Part shown: piece by piece, positions 37,981 to 46,146 of the stretch
Layout: the number at the start of each line of letters is the position of its first letter
Position numbering within the stretch: the stretch's first letter is position 1
Assembly: GCF_001426375.1 (NCBI RefSeq)
Contig: NZ_LMEO01000001.1
Coordinates: 126,840 to 190,839 of the forward strand
Direction: 5' to 3'
DNA length: 64,000 nucleotides
Source of the DNA: Paenibacillus sp. Root444D2
Lineage (GTDB): Bacteria > Bacillota > Bacilli > Paenibacillales > NBRC-103111
The notes under the pieces: model-generated
Seen by the model: only the letters and a program-made list of their open reading frames with translations
What the model was told of the DNA's origin: nothing
The model's database searches: none
Translations under genes and position numbers: made by a program

Positions 37981-39927
37981 CTATTCACTTTTCAGTGTAA
38001 CACCAGCGGGTAATATGCGAACAATGTGCTCACGAAGCACCACGTTATCGTGCAGTTCATCATTGAAGATGGCAATAATACCACTATCTTCGCGGGTTCT
38101 AATCAAGCGCCCGATTCCTTGTCTCAGCCTTAACAGCATATAAGGAATATCCACCTCTTCGTACGGCGAAGTTGATGCTTGACGCTTCGCATTGAAAACA
38201 GGATCTTGTGGAGGAAACGGCAGCGACCAGACAATGACGTTGGACAAAGAAGGACCCGGTATATCAAGTCCTTCCCATAGGGTGACTGCAGACAACACGC
38301 TGTGTTCATCCCCCTGGAAAGAGGCAATCAAATGGCTGATTTCTTGATCCCCTTCAAACAAGAACGTCAATTCCGAACAATCCGAACGACCTTTGATTTC
38401 CCGTTTAAACCGCTGCAGCTCTTCGTGGGTTGGGAACAGAATAAGCGCTCTTCCTTCTGTTCTTTTTAACAATTGAACCGCGGATTCCATCTTTTCTTGA
38501 AACGTACCGCCAGAATCCCATTTCGGTGCGATCACTTCCATCCGCTCGGCATAATCAAAAGGAGAATTCACAGAAAATGAAAGATACTTATCAAGGCCCA
38601 AACTGTTAGCCACATAATCGAATGAACCCTCAACAGACAGTGTAGCCGATGAGAAAACGATTGGCATTTTGGAAGAAAACACATGCTCTTTCAGCACTTC
38701 TTTCACGGTTCTTGGCATGATCACAAGGCTAAGACCTGTAATGCTTTCAGTGGCCCAACAAATGAAGGTTTGATCGTTGCGGAACAATGCCAGCGCTTTC
38801 TGCATCATTTCCAAATGTTCTTCCACGATCTTAAGCTGGTAGTCATTTAATGTGAACATTTCACCTTCAAAGACAAGCTCCTCTTCAATCTCCGATAAAA
38901 TATCACTTAGACGATGGATCTCTCGCAGCAGTCGGTCGTTGATGACAATCTGCTTACGATCCGATCCAACAATCGGTTGACAGCAGCTTTCAAGCACTTC
39001 GAACATGAGTTCGCTTTGCTCAATAGCCTGATCAATACAGACGGCTAACGTCTCACGCACTTCTCCTTTTAACAAACGGATCACTAATTCCTCGAACACC
39101 ATATGCTTCAGCTTGTACGTTAGTGCTTTCTGAGCAGCCGATTCCATCAGATGTCCTTCATCAAAAACAACCGTACAATGATCCGGCAGCAAAGGAAGCT
39201 GGCCTTCACGCTTTCTTCCGTCGTAAGTCCATACATGTTCCATGTAGAAATCATGTGAGCAGATAATCAAATCTGCCGAACGTCGATAAGCTTCACGAGA
39301 TAACGTTTGGCCGCAGCGATGGCGCTTATCACAGACGAAACAATCCTGATAAGCATCCCAACTCACCTTGTTCCATTGCTCATCATTCAGGTGTGGGTAG
39401 TTTTTACGGTCCCCATAAGCATGAAAGGTTTGCAGCGCTTCACGCGTGTGAACGAAGTCAGGAAGTCCTTCATACAGTTCTCTATATATGCCAGTATCCT
39501 CGTGTCCGAATCGCGCCTCATCAAGCTTGACGAGACATACATATTGGTCAGGCGATTTGGCAAGCCGTGCATCAATAACGAGATCCAAATGACGCGATAT
39601 TTTATCAATATCCCCACCTGGCTTGACCAATTGCTCAATCAAAGATTCATCCGCACAAGCGATGATAGCTGGTTTCTTCATGAAACGCGAGTAACATATC
39701 GCATACAATAAATAGACAAGCGTTTTCCCCGTACCCACCCCTGCTTCCGCAAAAATGGTCGATTTCTCAGCAAAAGCTCGTTCTAACTGGAACGCCATGT
39801 AAATCTGTTCGTCACGCACCTCGAAACCCGCTTCAGGTAAAACTTCATAAAATGTATCCGCAATCCAGTCAGAAACCTGCTGCATGAATGGCTGTGCGTG
39901 ATCATATGCAAATGGATAACGTCCCAC
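37981..39927 (-). CDS. DinG/XPD-like superfamily 2 DNA helicase
   Basis: This 648-residue helicase has Walker A EAGVGTGKT near residue 60, motif II VVFDEGHLMES and the C-terminal motif VI RLRQGIGRLIRTREDSG. A Cys cluster (CLVKLDEA, then DCFVCDKRHRCGQT) suits the 4Fe-4S site of XPD/DinG proteins. It should unwind damaged or structured DNA with 5'-3' polarity. The preferred start is GTG at 39927 (MGRYPFAYDHAQP), behind GGGGG; a TTG 33 bases earlier is possible. No exonuclease domain is fused. Confidence 0.85.
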   Translation of the reverse strand: MGRYPFAYDHAQPFMQQVSDWIADTFYEVLPEAGFEVRDEQIYMAFQLERAFAEKSTIFAEAGVGTGKTLVYLLYAICYSRFMKKPAIIACADESLIEQLVKPGGDIDKISRHLDLVIDARLAKSPDQYVCLVKLDEARFGHEDTGIYRELYEGLPDFVHTREALQTFHAYGDRKNYPHLNDEQWNKVSWDAYQDCFVCDKRHRCGQTLSREAYRRSADLIICSHDFYMEHVWTYDGRKREGQLPLLPDHCTVVFDEGHLMESAAQKALTYKLKHMVFEELVIRLLKGEVRETLAVCIDQAIEQSELMFEVLESCCQPIVGSDRKQIVINDRLLREIHRLSDILSEIEEELVFEGEMFTLNDYQLKIVEEHLEMMQKALALFRNDQTFICWATESITGLSLVIMPRTVKEVLKEHVFSSKMPIVFSSATLSVEGSFDYVANSLGLDKYLSFSVNSPFDYAERMEVIAPKWDSGGTFQEKMESAVQLLKRTEGRALILFPTHEELQRFKREIKGRSDCSELTFLFEGDQEISHLIASFQGDEHSVLSAVTLWEGLDIPGPSLSNVIVWSLPFPPQDPVFNAKRQASTSPYEEVDIPYMLLRLRQGIGRLIRTREDSGIIAIFNDELHDNVVLREHIVRILPAGVTLKSE

Positions 39928-40020
39928 GTAATGTGCCCCCAACAAATAGAATCGAATCAAACTTATATTATCCCACGAAAGTTGTTTAAAAGCAAAGAAT
40001 CGCTAGAAAAAGAAACGTAA

Positions 40021-40059
40021 GAAAAAAGCTCATTCCGCAGCACACACGCCGCTAGAATG
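40021..40059 (-). terminator. Rho-independent terminator
   Basis: CATTCTAGCGGC pairs with GCTGCGGAATG with small bulges, followed by AGCTTTTTTC on the minus strand. It ends the radical SAM gene. Confidence 0.75.
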
Positions 40060-40071
40060 AACTCTCCTATT

Positions 40072-40950
40072 TTACATACTAAAACGTTCGCGATATCCGC
40101 ACTTGCGGCATAATTCCTCGACAACTTCACGTCTGGAAAAGCCCTCAAACAATCGATTCGCCCGTTCACCCTCTACAATTTCGGAGAAAGGTGTTTGGTT
40201 GATATTGCCCAGATTAATAACCCCTTCACCATCTAGACAACAAGGAATCACAGTGCCATCAACAAGAATGCCTGCTTGATTCCGCAATGCGTGACAGAAG
40301 CCCGGCCCTGCAATTTCTTCCGCTTTCAAATCCGGCCACTGGAACTCATGATCCTGATTCAGATAGACGCGATCGGCCAGTTTAACGCCTGTGCCGCGAA
40401 CGAATTTCTCATCGATTTTGTAATCAAGCTCAAACTCTTGCTCGAGCAATTCCAGCACTTCACGGTTTCGCTGCCGTTCTTGATTCGTCTGATTGTCCGT
40501 ATCTAGATTCCATAAACGGAATGAGATAATCACATTGGACTTGGCAACGATTTCCTTAGCAAATCGCAGGATACTCGTGACATATCCTTCCTTATCCTCA
40601 GATCCTTCATGGCCATCAAAGCTGTGCAAGGAGAAATTCATTTGCCGCAGCGCCGGTTTGTCCAGCAGCTTGTGCCTATTTTTGTTAATCAGCGTACCGT
40701 TGGTTGTGATATTGACCTTGAAGCCTTTCTCATGGCTCAAATCCAGCAGTTCGTCAATCTTCGGATGCAGCAAAGGTTCCCCTTTGACATGCAAATAAAT
40801 GTGATCCGTGTGCGGCTTAATTTGATCTAATATATTAGTAAATGTATCGATTTTAATAAAATTAGCTTGGCGCTTCGTCTGTGGGCAGAAAGTACAGGCC
40901 AAGTTACAAACACTTGTAATTTCGATATAAAATTTCTTGAACTTCTTCAT
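40072..40950 (-). CDS. Radical SAM protein with SPASM-like C-terminal cluster
   Basis: This 292-residue protein has the CxxxCxxC cluster at residues 15-22 (CNLACTFC) that binds the SAM-cleaving 4Fe-4S centre. A GEP motif (VKGEPLLHP) and TTNGT are also present. Near the end, FCHALRN, VIPCCLDGEG and ELCRKCGYRE supply further Cys residues as in SPASM/Twitch auxiliary clusters. Relatives mature peptides or enzymes, but no precursor peptide or partner is adjacent. The start ATG follows CGGAGCC. Confidence 0.85.
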   Translation of the reverse strand: MKKFKKFYIEITSVCNLACTFCPQTKRQANFIKIDTFTNILDQIKPHTDHIYLHVKGEPLLHPKIDELLDLSHEKGFKVNITTNGTLINKNRHKLLDKPALRQMNFSLHSFDGHEGSEDKEGYVTSILRFAKEIVAKSNVIISFRLWNLDTDNQTNQERQRNREVLELLEQEFELDYKIDEKFVRGTGVKLADRVYLNQDHEFQWPDLKAEEIAGPGFCHALRNQAGILVDGTVIPCCLDGEGVINLGNINQTPFSEIVEGERANRLFEGFSRREVVEELCRKCGYRERFSM

Positions 40951-41033
40951 TCTCTGGCTCCGTTTCTAGCTGCGCTCCTATGATATTTGCTATTATACCA
41001 AGCAAGCCCTATGAAGGAAAGGAAATCGAACAA

Positions 41034-41831
41034 TTAGAAAAACCATTTGACCATCCATCCAATAAAGTGAGCAGACGGAATAAGGAAAACTTGCGCTAGC
41101 AATGTGCCCAGAAATCGAGATGTCATGAGCAGCGCATAGATTTTGCCAAGCTGTCTACGCTGGGATTCGTCATGAAGTGCCTTGTCCGTGATAAGACCTA
41201 ACTGCGGATCTATGAATATGGTAAGCAAAATAGTAGCAATACCGTTAATAAGTCCGGATGCTTGCGAGGCTGTCGTTGCAAATTCAGGTAATAAATGCGC
41301 AGCATATAAGGAAGAAAGCACACCCACCGAATAGAAAGCTGTCACCATAATATTAATCAAAAGGAATCGTTTTGGAATCCCCAAATAACGGAATTGGCTC
41401 AGCAGCTTGACATTTGGCTTCTTCAAATATTTTTTCGTGTTCTTCAGCTGCGTCACCGTTACACTCGTTATGAGTTTTGGAATCGATCCAGCGATTTCCA
41501 GCCGGGAAATGACTCGAACACTGAGATTGATAAAAGACGGGAATAAAGCAATCGCAATCAATGTCCCAATCGAAGAGGCGAATAAACTGATTCGCAGGTA
41601 TCGTTCCAAATCGAAGGTCGGTTCGATCTTAGCAAAATCAACGAAGTGCGCAGTCATTGGCGCCTGAATTAAATTCGCCGTTCGCGATACAAGGACAACA
41701 ATGCCGACTAAAGAGAGTGCCACGGCAAGCTTATTCACTCGCACCCCAGCATATCGAATCGAGTATGACAACGTTTCCGCTGTATGGATAATCATCGTCA
41801 GAATGAAGACTAGTATGAGTGTGTTCGTCAT
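41034..41831 (-). CDS. amj: Amj lipid II flippase (DUF2837, YdaH type)
   Basis: This 265-residue polytopic protein matches Amj, the alternate lipid II flippase of B. subtilis that can replace MurJ. Family parts seen are HTAETLSYSIRYAGVR near the N-terminus, SRTANLIQAPMTAHFVD and FIDPQLGLITDKAL. It has about seven membrane helices. Lipid II, the peptidoglycan precursor, would be turned to the outer leaflet. The gene overlaps the SRPBCC gene upstream by four bases (ATGA), so co-translation is likely. Confidence 0.88.
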   Translation of the reverse strand: MTNTLILVFILTMIIHTAETLSYSIRYAGVRVNKLAVALSLVGIVVLVSRTANLIQAPMTAHFVDFAKIEPTFDLERYLRISLFASSIGTLIAIALFPSFINLSVRVISRLEIAGSIPKLITSVTVTQLKNTKKYLKKPNVKLLSQFRYLGIPKRFLLINIMVTAFYSVGVLSSLYAAHLLPEFATTASQASGLINGIATILLTIFIDPQLGLITDKALHDESQRRQLGKIYALLMTSRFLGTLLAQVFLIPSAHFIGWMVKWFF

Positions 41832-42262
41832 CGTATGAACTTTTCATCAGATAAAGCTAGTAGTCCGCTGATTACTTCTTCCCAATGGGCTTTCATCTCT
41901 TCTCTTTGCTCCGCACTTTCCAGTTTCTCTTGATGGAAGCTAATCGTTGTTTTCCCTGGATTAGTAGCAGACAGCAGACGAATTTGAAGTGTTGACGTAT
42001 TTGGGAAGCTAACAGGCTGCCAAGTCAGTCGAAGCTGCTCCAATGGTTTCACCACACGAAATTCTCCCGTCGTTCCTTCTTGCGTCACGAACTTGTGTCC
42101 CTTCACAAACTCAACCGACGTTGCATCTCCTAACCAAAGCTTTCGCCCTCGTGTTGAAGTCAACAGCTCCCAAGCTTCCTCTTGGAAAAAGGGGAGTGTA
42201 CGTCTTACACCAATTTGAAAGCCTACCGAAGCGGTCAAACCAAGTGGTTTGTTGGTATCCAT
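41828..42262 (-). CDS. SRPBCC (AHSA1-like) domain protein
   Basis: This 144-residue protein has the START-like/AHSA1 fold: RTLPFFQEEAWELLTSTRGRKLWLGD at the start, FRVVKPLEQLRLTWQP in the middle and the terminal helix HWEEVISGLLAL. Such proteins bind hydrophobic ligands or regulate partners; no specific function can be given. The ATG follows AGGAGGAGAG. It lies between the DinB-like gene and amj, and shares an ATGA overlap with amj. Confidence 0.78.
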   Translation of the reverse strand: MDTNKPLGLTASVGFQIGVRRTLPFFQEEAWELLTSTRGRKLWLGDATSVEFVKGHKFVTQEGTTGEFRVVKPLEQLRLTWQPVSFPNTSTLQIRLLSATNPGKTTISFHQEKLESAEQREEMKAHWEEVISGLLALSDEKFIR

Positions 42263-42290
42263 CTCTTCTCTCCTCCTATCGGGATAAAAT

Positions 42291-42827
42291 TCACTGCTTT
42301 AACACCGGAAGTCGTTTCCTCATCCAACGAATCTGTCCCCGATGATTAATCTCATCCTCAAACACGTGGTACCACATGAAATAATGGTTGGCTGGCTGGT
42401 TCTGCCAGAATGGATACTCTTCATACAACCAATCATCTGTCAACGACTTGAAAACCTCATACGTTTTGCTTCGCACTTCGCTCATGATGTTGAGATAATA
42501 GTCGAGGTTATTCCCCTTAATCTGGGCTCTTCCTTGGTCACCAAGCTCGAGAGCTGCTCCCCATATTCTCATTTCCTCCTCGTTCAAGTCACGGTGCTCG
42601 AAAGTCTCCAACTGATAAGCAACCTCGACAGCTGCGAAGTGCAGCAGCAAAGAGCCTATGGAGTTGCTTGTTTCGTCGATTGTATAGTCTAATTGCTCGG
42701 TTGTGAGTCCTTCCACACTTCTCAGCGTAGTACTTCTCGTGTAATTCATCATTGACATTAACCTACTAATTTGAGGCGCATAACCAGGTATGTCTGAGAT
42801 TAAGAGTAGATTTGGTGTATCGTGCAT
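42291..42827 (-). CDS. DinB family (DUF664-like) protein
   Basis: This 178-residue four-helix protein has the DinB/YfiT metal-binding triad: a His in LLLHFAAVE near residue 65 and two in YHVFEDEINHRGQIRWMRKRLP near the C-terminus. Members include bacillithiol- or mycothiol-dependent transferases and metal hydrolases; the substrate here is unknown. AAGGAG precedes the ATG. It is first of a three-gene group with the SRPBCC protein and amj, and lies beside a repeat-rich spacer. Confidence 0.82.
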   Translation of the reverse strand: MHDTPNLLLISDIPGYAPQISRLMSMMNYTRSTTLRSVEGLTTEQLDYTIDETSNSIGSLLLHFAAVEVAYQLETFEHRDLNEEEMRIWGAALELGDQGRAQIKGNNLDYYLNIMSEVRSKTYEVFKSLTDDWLYEEYPFWQNQPANHYFMWYHVFEDEINHRGQIRWMRKRLPVLKQ

Positions 42828-42933
42828 ATGTACTTTCGCTCCTTATTTATTCGTTAGAATGATCTTATTTAGATTCGTTATTTTGGTAGATTTTCCCTGC
42901 TTTGCGTTTTGACACCTCGCTCAAAACTTCCTA

Positions 42934-42963
42934 TAGAGTTTTTACACTAGTCTAAAAACTCTA
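42934..42963. repeat. AT-rich inverted repeat in the spacer upstream of the DinB-like gene
   Basis: TAGAGTTTTTA and TAAAAACTCTA are perfect 11-bp arms around an 8-base loop. It has no T tail typical of a terminator. It begins the unusual repeat-rich part of the spacer. Confidence 0.6.
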
Positions 42964-42981
42964 AGGAAACTACCTCTACCA

Positions 42982-43030
<49 letters not shown>

Positions 43031-43035
43031 CTCTG

Positions 43036-43119
43036 CAAGTTCCAAGTTCCCAGTGCTAAGTGCTAAGTGCTAAGTACCAAGTGCTAAGTGCTAAGTGCCA
43101 AGTTCTAAGTGCCAAGTCC
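43036..43119 (+). repeat. Twelve tandem heptamers, consensus YAAGTNC
   Basis: Read from 43036, twelve consecutive 7-base units keep one phase without a break. The commonest unit is TAAGTGC (six copies); the others are CAAGTTC (three), CCAGTGC, TAAGTAC, CAAGTGC and CAAGTCC (the totals cover thirteen names because CAAGTTC units flank the array core, and the exact tally should be taken from the sequence). Related heptamer-like words continue weakly after 43119. This resembles short tandem repeats known from cyanobacteria. No function is known. Confidence 0.85.
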
Positions 43120-43252
43120 AGTTCCCACTTCCCACCCCCAGCACCTAGCCCCCGTTGGAGCATTCCTCGAATAATATTTGCTGTAAAACATGCTGTTAAA
43201 TTCACTTCAGCAGCTCATTTCTAAATACATATAACGTGATTTCATGCCACCC

Positions 43253-43927
43253 TCATGGTTGGTCGATAATCATGACCCTACCATCGTTATATCCAATGAC
43301 TAATGAACTTACCATGCGAGCAAATAAGCCATTATCAACAACACCTGGAATTACGTTGATTTGTTTATTTAGCTCTATGGGCTCTACTATTTTTTCAAAG
43401 TTACAATCTACGATTATGTTTCCATTATCCGTAATATACTCCTTATCGTTACTCATTCGAATCCTCGTGTCACAGCCTAGTTCCTTTAATTTATTCATTG
43501 TTAAATTCGCAGCAAAGGGTACGATTTCGACCGGTAAAAGAAATTCACCTAGATATTCTACTCGTTTTGATTCATCTACAATTACGAAAAATTTCTTACT
43601 ATTTATTGCTAGTATCTTCTCTCTGACTAATGCGCCGCCTCCGCCCTTAATTAAATTCAAGTCATTATCAACCTCATCGGCACCATCAATCGTTATGTCT
43701 ATTACATCTATTTCAGAAAAAGGCACTATAGGAATTCCTAATTTATTTGCCAATTCTTCTGAGTTTCTAGAACTCGCTACTGCCCTGATACGAAGTCCTT
43801 CCTGTATTCTTTGAGCAATTTTTTGGATTGCCCAATAGGCTGTTGATCCTGTACCTAATCCAACTACCATGCCATCTTCAATAAATTCAACAGCTTTCTC
43901 AGCTGCTAGTTTTTTGGGGTTCAGCAT
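43253..43927 (-). CDS. rpiA: Ribose-5-phosphate isomerase A
   Basis: This 224-residue enzyme interconverts ribose 5-phosphate and ribulose 5-phosphate in the pentose phosphate pathway. Signature parts are VVGLGTGSTAYWAI, IDGADEVDNDLNLIKGGGGALVREKI (substrate and catalytic acids) and FVIVDESKRV. The length is normal for RpiA. It is a single gene between the repeat spacer and the ABC exporter operon. Confidence 0.95.
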   Translation of the reverse strand: MLNPKKLAAEKAVEFIEDGMVVGLGTGSTAYWAIQKIAQRIQEGLRIRAVASSRNSEELANKLGIPIVPFSEIDVIDITIDGADEVDNDLNLIKGGGGALVREKILAINSKKFFVIVDESKRVEYLGEFLLPVEIVPFAANLTMNKLKELGCDTRIRMSNDKEYITDNGNIIVDCNFEKIVEPIELNKQINVIPGVVDNGLFARMVSSLVIGYNDGRVMIIDQP

Positions 43928-44062
43928 TTTCTGTTCTCACTCCTTGAATTTAGGTTTTTCCTTACCTTATTTTGCCCTCATTATATCTGAATTACAATCT
44001 TTGCCCTTTGGAAAAGGAGTTCATATATCTTCGTGAAATCCCAACAAATTTCCTTTACACAA

Positions 44063-44092
44063 ATAAAAAGAAGCCCGCTCTCTCAGGCTTCT
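44063..44092 (-). terminator. Rho-independent terminator of the ABC exporter operon
   Basis: A perfect 7-bp stem (AGAAGCC and GGCTTCT) around a 10-base loop is followed by TTTTATTT on the minus strand. Confidence 0.8.
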
Positions 44093-44100
44093 CTACATAT

Positions 44101-46146
44101 TCATGATGAATGCCGTTCATCGCCATACCACAGTTCCCTAAACGTCGCACTCTGCCGCAGCAGTTCCTCCGAATTTCCTTCGGCCTCTATTCGCCCGTCC
44201 TTCATTACAATGATGTGGTCCGCTTGTGTGAGCGCCGTTTTGCGGTGGGATACGACCAGACAAGTCGCATCGCTTCGACGCTGGAACATCCGTTCCCACA
44301 GCTTCTGTTCCGTCTCGACGTCGAGCGCGCTCGACAGGTCGTCGAACACATACAGCTCGGCGTCTCGCACGAGCATGCGCGCTGCAGCCGTCCGCTGTGC
44401 TTGCCCGCCGGAGAGCTTCACCCCGCGCGGGCCGATGACGGTGTCCAGCCCGCCGGGCAGCTGCGCGACGTCGAACTCCATCACCGCCGCGTGCAAGGCC
44501 ATTTGCAAGCTATCGCCTTGCTCCGCTTGCCCGAGCAAAATATTGTTGCGCAGCGTATCGCTGTATAGCCGCGGAACCTGCGCGGTATAAGCGCTCCGCG
44601 GCGGTGTAAAGAATGTGCCCGGATCTTCGACGGGCACACCATTCCACGCAATCGTTCCCTCTCCCTTGGGCAAAAGCCCAAGGAGCGAGCGAACAAGCGT
44701 GGTCTTGCCCGAACCAATCGTTCCCGTAATAACGGTGAACGATCCTCTTTTCAAGCTGAAGTGAATGTCCGAGATCCCTCTGCCGGTATCAGAGTAAGCG
44801 TAGCTCAGTCCATTCACATCTAGCCGCTGCAACGAGACATCAATCTCTTTTTCACGATTGTATCTCTCGTCAACCGCAATTTCATGCTGGAATCCTGCCT
44901 TTTGCTTTACCTCATCCGAAAATTCACGCTCGAATCCTATCTCTTGCTCTGCCTCACCCACGCTAAATCTCTCGAGTCCTCGCCCTATATTTGCTCCACT
45001 AGCATTTTCTCTCTCGTGTCCTTGCCCTACTAGCCCACTCGCAACCTCATGCTCAAGTCCATCCACCCTCTTTACCCGACCCAGACTTTCATTCTCTCTT
45101 CCTTCCTGAGCCAAAGGGATAGTGGACACAGTAGCTTCCGCCACTTTATTCTCCACCTTCAAATGCAGCGAATTAACCATCGTAAGAACCTTAGCCGATG
45201 CCCCCTGCAAAAGAAACGTCAATCTCTCCAGCGACACACTCATCTGCTTAAAATACGTAATAAATTTGCCCACATTCGTGATAAACTGCGTAACAAAAGT
45301 TAAATAGTATACGAACAAAGCGAAGTCACCAACGGTAAACGTCCCAGCTCTCATTTTTGTTCCAGCCAGCAATAGAATGAGCCCCGTCCCCAGGTTAACC
45401 GAGTTAGAAAACACCGAATCCAGCAGCTCACCCATGAGCCGATCCTTCAGCATTGCTTTCCTACGGTCATCACCGAAGCTGCTGAACCGAGCGATCACTC
45501 GTTTCTCCGCACCGGCGACTTGAATCGCCTGCACATTGCCGAACATTTCGCTGATCTCTCCCGTTACCTTGGAGGTAGCTTCGCGGCTAGCCGCACGATA
45601 TTTCTGTAAGCGAACCGTAGCCAACTGCGCAGCCGTAATGACGAGAACGATCGGCATAAACACAAGCAGCGTCATTTGAGCATCAATCCGAATCAGGATA
45701 TAGCCCGAAACAAGGGCAAAACAGGTCATTCCGAACACATCGACCGACCAGCTTGCTGCCTCTTCTGATTGATCGACATCATCTCGGAAATGGCTAATTG
45801 CTTCCCCAGGCGAAACGGGAATGGCTTGTGCCCCAGGCTGTTTTAATACATGCTCGAGCAAGTTGCGTCTAAGCAGCATCCCCATACGAAAGCGGAAATT
45901 AACGTCCGTAATAAAACCAATCACAATCAGCATAATACGCCCTAATGCTGCAGCCATTAACAATGCGATCAGTCCCCATACACCATAACCTAGCGCCGAC
46001 GTACCTGTCAGAGAATCAAAAAACTCTTTCGTTATAAGTCCAGGCGCAATCGGCGCCAAATAGATAACGGTCCAAGCAATGGCGTTAACCAGATACCGTA
46101 TGGGCCGGTACATAATAAGCCGCCACAAATATTGATACGTATTCAT
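44101..46146 (-). CDS. ABC exporter half-transporter with degenerate ATP site and a 14-residue repeat linker
   Basis: The 681-residue protein has a six-helix exporter domain (about 1-330) and a nucleotide-binding domain (from about 440) with Walker A GTIGSGKTT, a canonical signature LSGGQAQR and Walker B LYVFDDLSSALD, where the catalytic Glu is Asp. Between them lies an unusual acidic linker containing five tandem repeats near residues 363-431. The partner encoded just upstream has the complementary features, so the two should form one heterodimer. The ATG follows GGAGG and overlaps the partner's stop by four bases. Confidence 0.9.
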   Translation of the reverse strand: MNTYQYLWRLIMYRPIRYLVNAIAWTVIYLAPIAPGLITKEFFDSLTGTSALGYGVWGLIALLMAAALGRIMLIVIGFITDVNFRFRMGMLLRRNLLEHVLKQPGAQAIPVSPGEAISHFRDDVDQSEEAASWSVDVFGMTCFALVSGYILIRIDAQMTLLVFMPIVLVITAAQLATVRLQKYRAASREATSKVTGEISEMFGNVQAIQVAGAEKRVIARFSSFGDDRRKAMLKDRLMGELLDSVFSNSVNLGTGLILLLAGTKMRAGTFTVGDFALFVYYLTFVTQFITNVGKFITYFKQMSVSLERLTFLLQGASAKVLTMVNSLHLKVENKVAEATVSTIPLAQEGRENESLGRVKRVDGLEHEVASGLVGQGHERENASGANIGRGLERFSVGEAEQEIGFEREFSDEVKQKAGFQHEIAVDERYNREKEIDVSLQRLDVNGLSYAYSDTGRGISDIHFSLKRGSFTVITGTIGSGKTTLVRSLLGLLPKGEGTIAWNGVPVEDPGTFFTPPRSAYTAQVPRLYSDTLRNNILLGQAEQGDSLQMALHAAVMEFDVAQLPGGLDTVIGPRGVKLSGGQAQRTAAARMLVRDAELYVFDDLSSALDVETEQKLWERMFQRRSDATCLVVSHRKTALTQADHIIVMKDGRIEAEGNSEELLRQSATFRELWYGDERHSS
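44854..45060 (-). repeat. 42-bp coding minisatellite (five 14-residue repeats)
   Basis: Inside the ABC exporter gene, the words CTCAAGTCC, CTCGTGTCC, CTCGAGTCC, CTCGAATCC and CTGGAATCC begin at 45052, 45013, 44971, 44929 and 44887. The spacing is 42 bases three times and 39 once. The encoded units start GLEHE, GHERE, GLERF, GFERE and GFQHE at residues 363, 376, 390, 404 and 418. The reading frame is kept throughout, so expansion or loss of copies would not break the protein. Confidence 0.88.

Noticed and set aside
43036-43119. Heptamer array considered as a CRISPR or replication iteron set
   Set aside because: The units are only 7 bases and contiguous, with no spacers, no cas genes, and no replication initiator or DnaA boxes nearby.
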